Positions 39,691 through 52,167 of a DNA stretch of 64,000 nt are shown piece after piece. Source of the DNA: Trochalopteron elliotii (lineage: Eukaryota; Chordata; Aves; Passeriformes; Leiothrichidae); the NCBI GenBank assembly GCA_024734555.1, contig JANPWX010000338.1, positions 2,629,155-2,693,154 on the forward strand, given 5' to 3'. A model generated the notes under the pieces. The model searched no databases. It had not been told where the DNA came from and was given only the letters and a program-made list of their open reading frames with translations. Within the stretch, counting starts at the first letter, position 1. Every line of letters begins with the position of its first letter. The position numbers and the translations under genes were made by a program.

Positions 39691-40627
39691 CCTTCCATGT
39701 AGAAACACAATTCCACAGATTTTTTTTTTTAATGGAAATAAAAACATTTACTTACCAGGATATACTGTGAATTAACACCTAGTTCTGTGTTAACTGTGTT
39801 CCAGCGTATCATATGACACATGTTTATCTCTGTTTAAGGGAAAAAAAAATCGTTTGAATTGCACAAGAGCAGCATGTGATTGTACTAAATAATGTCTGGC
39901 GAAGATGTAATTTGTAGATACAATGGAGTTACACGGTTACTACTATTTAAGTATGCTTTAACATGTCCTATTTAAACTTTATTAAAATTAAATCTGTGAC
40001 TGGATATGGAATTTCCAGAAGACAACAGTGTAATTGATTCTGGCCAAGGTTCAAATTTCTCCCATTGATTTCCAACATCCCATTCTTTTATTTCCTTGTT
40101 TTGCCTTCTGCTGTCTTACTTTCCTTCCTTTCCCTTCTCCCAAATTGGATGTGAACTCCTTGCCCTCAGCATTGTCTTCAGGGCTTTATGCTCTACCAGG
40201 AACAGCTCTCCTTTTGTGGTTCCCTTGCATTCAGCTCTGTCCTGCAGTGCAGAACTGCTGGTCATTTGCATCCCTAGCTTTTTTCAGATAGATGAAGAAT
40301 GGCTGACCAGTTTATCAGGATAACAAAAAGGTTCCTAGCAAGTCAGAAGTGATCTGCAAATTCCTGGTGAATTCCTCATCTCTTCCTGCTGGAAGGCTGC
40401 TCTGTTAGTGGTCACGCTTTTGTCTTGTGTGAGTGTTCAACTTGAACCTGAACTTTCCCGCATTGGGGCAAGAAAGCAACATTTGATGGCACAGCTCCAT
40501 TAAGATGTAAGCTGATCTCTGTTGCTTAGTGCTGAGGGGAGTGACTCTAATCTAATCTTCAAGTACTCGGGTACTTAGCAGAAGATACAGATATTTTTCT
40601 CTCCCTAGTACAACAATTTACAATCCC

Positions 40628-40644
40628 TTTTTTTTTTTTTTTTT
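40628..40644. repeat. T17 homopolymer
   Basis: About seventeen T residues following 'caatccc'. Confidence 0.85.
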
Positions 40645-41608
40645 AATTGCCTGCTGATGAAAATCCAGGGTATAGTCATTGCTGACACAGTGCATGTATG
40701 ATTTGAGATGGCATAAAATTCTGTCCTAGTAAGGTTCCAACTTAACAGTTAACTAAATATTTTATCCCTCTCTTCCCCTGTCTCTGTGGGGACAGCAAAC
40801 TGCCAAGCACTGTCTGCTTTTTCTTTGCCTCTCAATACAAAGCATGGTTTGCCTGCTAGGGAAACTTCAGGTTAGCATCAACTTTTTTCCAGAAACTCTC
40901 AGTCACAGAGCCTCAGGCTCTTGCTTTTTGCACAAACAGCTGTATCTCCTGAGAACTGAACTTGTTTCATTGCAATGAAGTGTAGCAGAAGTTTTATGAA
41001 AAGTAATGGGTTGGGGTTTAGAGACAATTGGGCCATGTGATCTAACAGGCTTTTTTTCTGGCTTTACATCCTGAGAAAGAAAGATATTTGTGTTCGCTGT
41101 TTTGGTTTAATTTTCTTTAAGAACTTCAGGTATTTAATTCAGAGTGAGAGTTAAGATAATTCAGTGTTGGAAAAAGTTCCTGAGCCAAATAATTTGAAGC
41201 GTTTTTAATTTAGGAGTACATACATACAGGAAAAATGATGATATGACCTATAATTTATCTTAACAAGTATCTTTCAAACCACCATGAACTGAAAAGTTCT
41301 TTTTTGTCCAGGAGCCTGTCCTGTAAAACATACTTCTATCTGCTGTGGCAGTGGTCACTATCCATTAGTAAATCCTGTGCTTTTGGTTCCATTCTATTTT
41401 TTCCACTTAGTCTTTTGCCTATCTGTGAAAGATCATAAACCTAATAATTTTAAACATGTATGTGTTGGGGGCTTTTTGTGAATCAAAACTTTTGAGACTG
41501 TGGTAGTTTCTGATGTATTGTGCAAGCATTTATGCCATTATGCATGGGAAAGAAAACTGAAAAATGTGACTTTATTTCAATAAGTATGTGTTTTTGTCAC
41601 ATACATAC

Positions 41609-41626
41609 ACATAGGCAGGCCTATGT
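41609..41626. repeat. inverted repeat, 8-bp arms, 2-nt spacer
   Basis: ACATAGGC, AG, GCCTATGT. The arms are exact and flanked by alternating ATAC/GTAT sequence. Confidence 0.75.
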
Positions 41627-43070
41627 ATGCAGCTCTGTGAGGTTTATTCAGGAGGGAATCATGGTCCAGACTATGTGACACTGGCATGGGTTGACAGATA
41701 TTTTCATGTCCATTGTTGTGAGCTACCTGTAAGACCAACAGCCAAGTGCAGCTGCAAAACCATAGACTTTCTGTCACTTTTTTTTCTCAATGCACCTCTT
41801 TCCTTCCTTCCCTTCCACTCCCTCTGTGAAGCTAGCTTTGACTTTGCTCTTTGGGCTTGGATTCTGCCGTTCTTCCCCTAACTTCGTCACTTTCTGAGGT
41901 TGATCTAGCTGTTACTCAATAAAGCAACAGAGGTTTGACAGCTAGCAGAAGAGCAAAGTGGTACCCTGGAAACATGCAGTAACTTGTCATTAAGTTCCAC
42001 TTACTTTGCAGTGTGCAGTTACAAATGTGTAAAAACACCTTCCAGTGAATTATTAATGCTAAATGGAATTATTAGTTCAAAATAGAATATGCATTGCTAC
42101 ACAGAGCTGTCTTCGTAGAGTTTACTAGTGGAGTGTGTCCATTTCATGACATTAGCTACATATTTGTCTCAGTCATACACTTGTGTCATTTCAAGTAAAG
42201 ACACCAGAAGTTAATAGTTATTTCTTCCCCAAGCATGCTTCTGAAAAATGGCTCTTTTAAAGCTGATAATATATTAATCATATTCAATATATCCATAAAA
42301 ATGAAAAATTCTTTGAAAATCTGTTTGCAATACAGTGTTCTTCTGATTAATAACTGTTGGAAATTTGTGCTCATTATACCATAAACATGACCTTTATAAA
42401 ACCATCAGAAAAATCCAACTGCGGAATATGCCAGGTCAAAGACTTTTTAAAATGTCAAAAAGTGTAAAGCTTTAAAATTAATGTGATTTTTATAATGCTT
42501 GGCTGATGCTTGTATTTTTGCTTAGCTTATTTGGAGGGAGTTTTTTGAACCTTTGTGATGAGAATTTACCGGGAGACTGTGACCTCAGGGGAGCACACTT
42601 TGGGATGTATCTTTATGGCCTTCAGCAGTTTCTTCCTTGTGTTTCAATGTTTAGATGCAGTTAGTTTGTAACCATGTTTTTTGCTGGACGTGATCTGATA
42701 AGATCTAGTATCTCTGCAGTAGAGGCTACAAACCACATACTGACCCACTGGTTAGAAGACAGCCACAATGTGTCAGTAGATAAGGGTGCAGTCAGTTCAA
42801 CACTGTCACAAAATATATTTATAGGCTGAAAGGTGTCGAGAAATACTGTGCATGCAGTTTTGGGGAAATGCACTTTTGTAACGCTGTGCCCTTCCTCTAA
42901 CTTCATTGGGTTGAAGTGCTCTTCTGAAAACACTCATGTTTCCCACCTTAGCATGAGTCTGTAAGTAAATCATTCTGCTGCAGGCTGGAAATCACGCTAG
43001 GGTAGCTGCTTTTTGTGGGAATAACTAGCCAAGATCATCATGAAAAGAAAAGGGAAACCTGTTTTTTATA

Positions 43071-43430
43071 CAGAATCACAGATTGAGTCAGGTTAGAAGG
43101 GAACACAGTGGGTCATCTGGTCCCTTCTCCCTACTCATTTAGGGTCATCATAGAGCACATGGCACCAGACTGCATCCAGATGCTTCTTGAGTATCTCTGG
43201 TGAAGGGACACTCTACATCCTCTGAAAAATCTGTTCCAGTGGTCAGTCATCCACACAGTGAAGAAGTTACTCCTCATGTTCACCTGGAACTTCCTGTGCA
43301 TCAGTTTCTTCCCATTGCCACCTGTCCTATTGCTTGGCACCACTGACCTGAGCCCAGCTTCATCCTATTGACACCCTCCCTTCCAACACTTATTTACACT
43401 TATTTACGTTGATGAGGTCCCTTCTCAGCC
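43071..43430 (-). mobile_element. CR1 LINE fragment, 3' end at left, - orientation
   Basis: Reading the + strand, 'cagaatcacagattgagtca' is the inverted CR1 3' end. It is followed by the typical inverted 3' UTR and ORF2-end blocks: 'ctgcatccagatgcttcttg', 'ctgttccagtggtcagtcat', 'gtgaagaagttactcctcat', 'cacctggaacttcctgtgca', 'ttgcttggcaccactga' and 'gatgaggtcccttctcagcc'. A 12-bp tandem duplication (ACTTATTTAC words near 43388-43408) sits inside it. Diverged CR1-like sequence may continue to about 43530 ('tttcactcccttggattcat'). The reverse open frame at 43131-43343 is decayed CR1 and not a host gene. Confidence 0.9.
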
Positions 43431-46400
43431 ATATTTCTGTCCTGACATTACTGCATGGTGGTAGAAATGTCTCTGTACATTTCTAGCTCACTCTGTGCGA
43501 GGCAGATGTTTCACTCCCTTGGATTCATATTCTTGCCGAAGAAAGTACAAAGTAGTATAAAACATGAGCAGTATTGGAAGAAACTGTAAAATAGAGCTGG
43601 GGATACATAGTGTGCCAAAAGAAAATAAAATCATTAATGCAGATGTAGACTCATTGGTGAACTCCTCTTCCCTCTAGCATTTATGGCACTGAAGGAAGAA
43701 CAAGTTTTGACATTGTCTGTGAGATCATTCAATTCTAAGCAAAAGCACATTCAGTTTGCTATTAGCCTACAAGCAGGAGAGGATATTACAGTGCTCAGAG
43801 CACTAAGTTTGGGGACCTAGAGGTCAGGTCCTTTATCTGCCACGAATTCCTGTATAAGCTTTGGGAAGAAGACTTTTGCTGTCTGTCCTAGGTTCCTAGC
43901 TGAAAAATTGGATTAATCTCTTGCCAGAAGTGTCCAGAGAATTAATGCTGGAATTGCACAGAGTAAAAAATAAGGCTGCTGGATATTTAATATTTGAATT
44001 TTTTTGGAAGGCAAATAGCAATTAAAAGCTCCTTCATTCTCAAGAGGAAGGAGAGCTGAGATTCATGGGCATTCTAGTTTGTCTTCTCCAAAGCCATGAC
44101 TTCCAGTCTTGGGCTTTCTGTTTCTCTTGTAGTTGGCATGGTTGGTACCTGGTATGGTCAGCTTTTAATAAGCATGCTGACCAAATTGGACAATTTCTAC
44201 TTGTTTCCTTATACTAGAAGCATACAGAACTTTACAGAAAGTGGAACATTCATTTTGGATCATTTAGCTCTCAGTGATCCAACAATTTCCAACGGGAAAA
44301 AAAGAAATCCAAATTTGTCTGACCAACTGCAATAAAAACCCAAAGGACTCTGAAGAGCTCAATTAGGTAGGTCATGTTGCTAAAATAAAAAGCTAAGTCT
44401 CTGCCCTTGTGCAATTTAAAATCCATATAAGATGTGGTCCATGGTGAGTTAGATGAATTCCTTGCTTGACAGTGTTAAGTACTGGAGTTCAGATCATGGT
44501 TTTTCAGTAGCTGTTACATAAATAAAGCAAAACAAAGCAATATACACCAGTATTTAATTCAGTGGAGTGTTTTCTGCGTTCCATAGCATATTCTAGATAT
44601 GGGCCAAAAGAGGTAATACTTTGTGGGGTTAACGGGGCGTCTGACATTAATTAGCCTTGTGGCCTGAAGTGGGTAAGATCTGCACAGTGCTGAGCACTTC
44701 AATCCCATTCAGTCAGACTGGACTTCATTGTCTGTAAGGTGGGCCCACCTTCCTGTAACGCAGATGATAAAGGAACAGGAGGGGAAAAGGTAGCAAGATG
44801 GGAGCAGAAATCTGAGCTTGTTTAGCAAAGTAAAGGAAATGATGACGGGAGATAATGGGTATCAGAGTACGCATGCAAATTTGTCTCTGCATTTTCCCAG
44901 TCCATCATCATAATAGTTTCACAGAGTAGTTTCACAGGTTTCTGCCTAATGAAAAGAGAAATTTGCTTCTTTCTACACCTAGGGGAGTACATTTCCAATC
45001 AAAATTTTTGGGATATATGATACTATGTTTTTCAAAATGTTAGTATATGTGAAAGACTAGACTTTAAAAAACATTATATGATGCATAGCTGCTGGCTTCT
45101 AAAACTAATAATAGTAATAATAATTCTTTTTCTAAACTAGCTCAGGAACCAGAGAATAAATATTTGCTCTAGAGAAAAAGAATACTTTGAATAGCAGCAA
45201 ATGACCAGAGTTGATTCAAACTTTCCAGGTGAACAGGGCATGTACTGAAAAATGCTGTCCATAAATAAACAGTGGATACTGATTTGTGCCAATCTGGAAG
45301 AAAAAAGGAAGGGAAGAAAATATTTTTGTAATGAGTCGTTTTGAATTGTTTGGATCTGGATGTTTGAAATCTGCTAATATTTAAATAATAAAAACAGTTA
45401 AGTATCTAAGTAGGGAGCTATAGAGTGTCATTTTAGGTGAAAGAGGAATTTCAGCTGACACAATGGTGGGGTTCCCCCCCTCAATTGTCTCTATTTTTTT
45501 GTTTTGGCCAGTGAACTGAAAAATCAATTACTCACAGATCTCCACAGCTGAGACAGTGTTGCATTCATCCTCTTCAAAGTGACTAGCCACTGCTAGCATT
45601 GCTAACAGCAAAACCTGTGAAAGGAAAGCTTGTATGGCCACACAGCGTACTTGATCCTCAAGCTGTCTCAGGAGAGCCAGCAGGATCGAGGCTAGTGTGG
45701 TTGGAGTTCCATTTTGAAGGCTCTTCTTTTCGAGTGGGCTTCAAACATGTTTTACAGTTGGATTTTATCTTTCTATGCTCGATCTAGGAGTGATTATGTG
45801 TAAAAGTATTGTGTTCAAATGTGGCTATCTTATTTTTTAAATTTTTTTTGAGATTATTAAGTAATGAAAGCACTCTCAAAAAAGAGTCTGTGAACAATAC
45901 AGAAGTCAAAAGCAGTATAAGATTCTCATTTCCCCTTCTAAAAGAAATAAATTTTGAAAAAAGGAAGAAACCACTCAAAATGATAAAAAACCCATATAAG
46001 AAGCTGAGTTCTTAGACTATAAATGGTCAGAAAATAGATTTTCTGAGCAATAAATTCTCCAGAGGAATCACGTAATTTGTTTACACCTAATCTCCTTTCA
46101 GTTCATATGTAATAATATATAACCTATAAAAATTAAATATTCAGTATCAAAAGTTTATCTCCTTATGCACATAAAAGTTACAGGTTGCATGTTAGCTAAC
46201 TTTCTGTGTGCTGAGTTCATATTTTAGTCACTTTATTACAATAACTACAAATAAGTAGTGTGGTGATTAAGTGAGGCTTATTTTTCCATGCCAGGTTAGG
46301 TAAGTGCTACTGCTTATTATGGAACTGAATTTACTTTTAAAGGCATGATTCAGCAGTTTTTGAGAAAAGAATCTGTTGTAAAAATGAATATTACCATACA

Positions 46401-49070
46401 GTGATAAAAGGGAGTACCCTAGTGACTGTGGTCCATGACAAATTACATTAAACTAATTCCTAAAAGCCACATCTACAATTCATGTCATATTTTCTCTGTT
46501 AGATCCCAGAGAAGTTTATTCTTTTAGTTTTTGATGTCTTAAAATTTCCTATTTTCTCAGATTCCCTGAAAATATAAATGTGATACCTGATATTTTAGAT
46601 CATGAAAGAGCATTATTCACCATGGATAGCCTGCGGTTCTTAAATGCATGTGTCTTTATTGCCTTTTTGAAAAATCCCTCCAAATATACCTTTTCTTTGG
46701 CCCACTGGCAAACTTAATTCATAACAAATTAAAAGTTCTAGCTAATATTGAGTTATCCAGATGTAAGCTTATTAACATTTATAAGCAATACCATGAGCTC
46801 CCCACATATCCTTTCCCTTTCATACTTTAAAATGGCCTGAGTCAGTGTTCTTGAAAATTTTCTATGAAAAAAAATTTTTGGCTCAGGCTCTATAGGATAT
46901 ATTTTAATGCTTACTGCATGTGTACTGTTAGATATTAGGATCCTCTATAAAGATATTAATGATAGCTTTTGAAGTTATCTTTTAAAGCCTTCTAGAAGTC
47001 AGCTTTTCAAATGGAACTATGTGGTACTGTCCCAGCTTCTCCACTGAGTCATACCAGCTGAAGGGTTCTCTGAGCTTTTCCAAGGCAGAATGTGTGTATT
47101 TTCTTGACCCTAGACAAGTTATCATGGAAATATTAAGAGAGGTGTGATATGGGTTGTAAAACATGGAAATATCCATATCTTAGAGAAACCACTTTATGAT
47201 CCTCAAAACCAACTCAGACTCTAGGAAGGAAGGGGAAGGGTACATTAGTTTAGTGTCTTTGCTGTATTCAAAATAACTGTGCACATCGACAGAAGGAAAA
47301 AATTGCAAAGTAGTGAAGGAATGAAAATAAAATTCTGCAGAGATTTGCTTTTTCACTCAGTGTTTATGATGGTAATAGTTAGTGATGGAAGAACAGCAGG
47401 AGATTTAGATTAATGGGGTATTAGTTTAGAGTTTCTGCCCAGTTTACATACCTCCAAGTTTCAAATGCATTGCAAAAAAATTATCTACATTTTTGTGTCT
47501 GCAAAAGCTGAGGTAGATTCTTCCTTTGGAGAGACCGTTTGATAATGCATCTTTTAATTCTTTTTCTGGAAACTAAATCTGCCGTTAAGTTTAAACTGGA
47601 AGGATTGAAAATGGGGGTGTGCATGAGGAAAGACTATGCAGAGAAAGATGTAACATAACTTTCTCTACAGCCAAGTCACAAAATATAACAATAGGTGGTT
47701 GCCAAATTGTTGAGCTGTTTTGTTAGGGAACCTAAAGAATCAGGATCTTGGCTTGCTTGAAACACATTAAGGAAACTTGCTATTTATTATCCTGTATTAA
47801 AAGTTACCCTGCTTTATGATGTCTGTTTACTCTAGGGCTATTTTGTTTGGTTTCCTTTATGCATAGTCAGTATTTGTGATTCTCTTAATCCAGATTTTAG
47901 GGTCAGTACTAACACTGTTTATACTTTTTACCTAACACTGATCCAAGCAAAATTTCAGGTGAACTGGACACCAAAATTTACATGAAAACTTTCTTTTCAG
48001 TAAGTGCTATTTAATTGAAAGCAAAATTTCCCCCAGAATGTGTTAACTTTTTGTAAAGAATTGTCACCAAAAAAAAATTGTTAAGATAAGATTGAAACTT
48101 TAGCATTTTTAATGACACATAGTTTCTTTTTTTTTAGAATGATCCTAATTTTAAAATCTGTTTTCAGTTCCATAGTGAAACATGGTCTCTAAAGTTAAAA
48201 TGGGGCAGAGGGGAAACAGAGGAAAGGTCTGACATCAGTATTTGTTCCCATTCATACTCAAAACAAATGAAATGTTGCAATTCCTCATGGAATGGACAGT
48301 TTGAGGTACAATGGGCAGGAATCATCTCTTTATCTGTTTCTGTCATATTCCCTTGGTTTGGGCAAGAAAGGTCTTGTGCTGATGAAGTTCATATCACCAG
48401 TGTTTTCAGAAGGAGAACCCACTTGACTGGGCTGTGTCACCAAGACCATGAACCCCATGTTGTGCACATGTAATTGGCTTTGTAATACATGGGCTGTCTG
48501 TGCCCAGAATGTGCTGTTGTATTTGGAAACTAGATTACCCAGTGATAGGGCAAAATGTCGAGTCCCAGCTGGAGACACAGAACTGAATCCCTGTGCAAAA
48601 CTATGCTGTTTGATTGACATTGGAGGGGTTCTCAAAAACAGTCTCAATGTGATATAAGAAGGGGCAAAAGTAAGTTGGAAGCTTTTCCCCAAACTTGTAT
48701 GCTCACTCTTACGTTGGATGTATAGCCAGTGTCTGTCCAAGAGATTATCTTGATTTAAATTGTCTGAAAATTGAAGAAACAAATGATTACTTCAAACTTG
48801 GTCTGAGTGATGAGGCAATTAAGCTTTGAAGTTATATTATTCTTGGTCTCCCTACAAAGAAAATTAAGGTAAAAATATTGATGTGAATTTCTCAAATGTC
48901 TGAACATTCATCTCCCATTTAGAATCTGATTCTACTCCTCTTTAGAAAGACATGAGACTCTAACATCACTAAATTATGAGACTGGATTAGAAAATACTTT
49001 ATTATCCTATCATTTTAAGTAATTGTAGCATGCTCCTCATAAAAATAAGGTTGTCTGTGTGAACTTCAGG

Positions 49071-49085
49071 TAATAATAATAATAC
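49071..49085. repeat. (TAA)n microsatellite
   Basis: Five consecutive TAA units. A looser TAATAATAGTAATAATAAT tract occurs also near 45107-45123. Confidence 0.8.
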
Positions 49086-51939
49086 TGAGCATCAAGGACA
49101 GGCTGTGGACAAAACCTATTGGTGTTGCGGGATTTTTCCCTGGTTTTATTGGTCAATGTTATCAAAACCTTCCTGGTAGAAAGCTTGTAAAAAGGCTGAC
49201 ATCGAACCTTCACCCTCATTGTGCGTTGATCAGCAGTGCTGCATCTGCTCAGGGAATGCTCTAGAGGCCTTTGTGGAGAAACTTATCCTACACAACACCC
49301 AAACAGTCATAAGCAAATTTTATGGTTCTTCACTGTAATCTAACATTCCATAACACTTGGAAGTTATCTGTGTACACTCTTCAAGAATTCTTTCCAGTGG
49401 GCTTCTACCCCTCTCCATCTCTCTGCTAATTTATTAAGTGTGAAATAGTTAATACTGGCATTTTCAAAGGTTGTCTAAGCTAAGCTGTCACAAAAATGGT
49501 TGCCATTGCTTCAGCTTTTCTGTTGCAGATTCTAGACTACAATTCTGTACATGTTAAACGGAAAGAGAAGATAATTTTTGCAGCCATAAACATTAAAGAA
49601 TTTTTTCAAGCAATGGCTCAGATTTCATGATGCTCTCACATGGCTCCATCATTTAGGAACATGTCTGACACTATTGAAAAAACAGAGAGCAGCTGTGCTC
49701 CTGAACATACTAATTTTCTGTGCCACTGTAGCCAGGACTGTGGTAGATTTTAAACTCTGTTCCAGAGGCTCTGAGTCCCAGCCAAGGTCCTGCAGAGCTG
49801 GCTGGATTTTTCCATTTAAAGCTTGTTCTCGTCCCCAGATGGCTTTGCATCGCTCTGGCTGGCAGCAGCAGGTGCGTGAGTGCCGAGTCATGCCACAGGA
49901 AAGGATCACAGAATAGAAATATTTCATCCTCCGTGGCTTGGTATCTTAGATGAGTTTGGGATATCAGTGCTGTTGCTCCAGGTAATCTAAACCTGTGAAG
50001 CTCTTCTCCATAGCACTGAGATAATACACCCAATGAGCTGTGTTCCCAAGCACAGGTGACATTTCTCAGTCCAGTTTACATTTGCATTTGTGAGTTACAG
50101 AGTGTTTGATTAGCATCAAATTCTTTGCTATTTCCAGGCAAATGTTCACCTTGAAATTTCCGTGTGATTCTGTACAATCTCAAGTGCAATCTATATTTTT
50201 TTCTTTAGTAGGAGTGACTTCTTCCCTTTAGAATGTGTGAAAATTTTATATAAGTAAAGCTAAGTATTTCCAGCATTTTAAAAAGTGTCTTTATGGGTCT
50301 TTCCTATTCCGAGGTAGTATGATTGGCATGTTCAACACTACCTTATCATCATTCTGACCTGTTAGATATATTTTTACAGTGTTTTTGTAATAATGTCACA
50401 GGAATGTAGCAATTGCCAAAGCAATGGCAATCAAATACTTCATAATTCTATGTGGCTTGTGCTCTGCTTCTCTGTTGCCTATATCCTTAGCTGCTGCCTT
50501 CAAAGACTTGTGATTTCTTATGCACTTAGATTAAGGTACAATGTAGAAACTACCACAAAAATAGCAGTTATTCTTGGGATTAAAAACTGTCATGAGGTTG
50601 CAATGACCCCCTTTAATTTACTAGTGATTCTTAGTGAAACACTTCACAGAGGAGTTGAAAGTTGGCAAAAGATACAGTCTTCAAAATTTGGCTCCAGCTG
50701 ATTTTATACCTAGAAGCACAACTTGGATGATCTTCTACAACTGGTTAATTAAGTCCTGTGTTTTTAGCCCTCAATCAGATGTATAACGTGACAAATCTTG
50801 TTAGCAGATTTGCTGGCCAAATATGGAAAGATTTCATCTATCATTCTGACTACTTTATATTTGTGCCCTTAAAGGATGTATGCAACTTGTCTAATGAAAT
50901 GTCTGTATGTATGAGAGGAAAAGGAGAAACAGATTTCGGATCTCTCCCTGTGTTGATCTGTCTGCCTGTGTCTCTGTTCAGTGAGTAGGGTAAAACTCCC
51001 CTTTCATTTTTTTTCAGTGTTTCTTGGACTCTTACCAGCAGGTTTTTACAGTCTGTTGCCTGCCTCTCAGATTAGAAGAACACTGGCATATTTTAACAGT
51101 TTCCTAGGATCCAAATAGTCTTTAATTAACAGGGAATTGATGTTTTGGAGCACAACCAAAATATAGGAGACACTGAAAGCAGAGAATGAACTTGGATCCT
51201 TCCAGCTTATCACTGGCCGTGGCCAGGGGCAAACAAATTAGCAAAATAGGGTCCACTGCAAACAGGTAGTGTCTTATTGGTATGCAAGGGGTTTTCTTCA
51301 TTTGCATTACGTTCCCACAGAGCTGGTGTTAAGCCGGGAGGAGCTTTCTGCTGCACAGAGTCTGAATCAGCTCCACCCCTTGCAAAGAGCAGAAAGTGTT
51401 CATCGGTACCTTCCCGTAAACAGAATTTCAGTGGCTGCTGAAACTGTTGTTTTTAGATTTGTATTGATCAACTGTTGAGGCAGCAAGGTATGTTGTGTTT
51501 GTAAGGTTTAGGTTGAAACGGAAGCCATTGGCTCCGTGAATGAGCATTTAATTTAAAAAATCAGAAGCCTGCAAATAATATGACTTTTGCTGAGCTGAAC
51601 AGCAAGTTGTTCTTTATCTTTTTGAGTAATCTGTCTTTGTAGGGTTGAGCAACAGGGTATCGATGAAGCGCTGAAATTATAAGAGGATGAAACTAGCTGA
51701 AGCTCTCAAGGGAAGTTAGACATATACTGAGCGATTGTTCCAGATTATCTATGGAAATAAATGGTTTATAAGGTAATTCTAATCAAGATAGACTGAAATC
51801 TGAAGCAATTCCTGGCAAAGAATTATAACCAACTCAGTCACTGAGTCAGCTGTGCTTTTTCTTCAGCAATGCAGTAATTTTTGGACACGTCAAAATGTAT
51901 TTGTTTAGTCCAATATTGTCTGTTTTCTTGTTCCATATT

Positions 51940-51956
51940 TTGTGTGTGTGTGCGTG
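51940..51956. repeat. (TG)n microsatellite close to the exon acceptor
   Basis: A short TG run about 70-85 bp upstream of the 3' splice site of the exon at 52025. Repeats of this type in this position can bind splicing regulators in other genes; no such role is shown here. Confidence 0.8.
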
Positions 51957-52024
51957 CTGGCTTTTATCCCCGCCGTGCTGATCACATCACTTGCTGAGTG
52001 CTCTCTGTCTCTTTGTACGTGTAG

Positions 52025-52167
52025 GTGGTACATGCCAGAGCCCTGCTCTTCCAGCCCTTGTGCGTCCTCCTGCGCCACCCTTGCAGCCATCGCTGGATAT
52101 TAAGCCGTTCCTCCCCTTTCCTCTGGACACTGCCGCAGCAGTGAACCTCTTCCCCAACTTCAATGCA
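52025..52167 (+). CDS. ZNF385D: ZNF385D second coding exon (143 nt)
   Basis: The acceptor GTAG ends at 52024 after a pyrimidine-rich run. The exon starts GT, completing the glycine codon begun at 23254, then reads GTCQSPALPALVRPPAPP, LQPS, the block LDIKPFLPFPLD, TAAAVNLFPNFNA, and stops at the donor GTAAGT (52168-52173). It therefore enters in phase 1 and leaves in phase 0. The sequence matches the proline-rich N-terminal region of ZNF385D as I recall it. The paralogue ZNF385B shares RPPAPPLQPSLDIKPFLPFP but continues VDTSSAVGLFPNFN, so TAAAVNLF favours D. No zinc finger lies in this exon; the family's C2H2 fingers begin in the next one, which is outside the window. No frameshift or stop is seen. 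Joined with the exon at 23233, it gives 55 intact codons. Confidence 0.96.

Larger units (their letters stand above)
23255..52024 (+). other. ZNF385D: ZNF385D intron between first and second coding exons (28,770 bp, phase 1)
   Basis: It begins GTAAGT and ends with a pyrimidine-rich stretch 'ctctctgtctctttgtacgtgtag'. It interrupts a glycine codon after its first base. It holds a GC-rich patch (26190-26645), short tandem repeats at 25074, 28293 and 30401, several hairpins and palindromes, one reverse CR1 (43071-43430) and many homopolymers. No further exon was recognised in it, including any exon encoding an additional N-terminal zinc finger like that of ZNF385B. Most of it is plain AT-rich DNA with nothing I can name. 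Confidence 0.85.
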
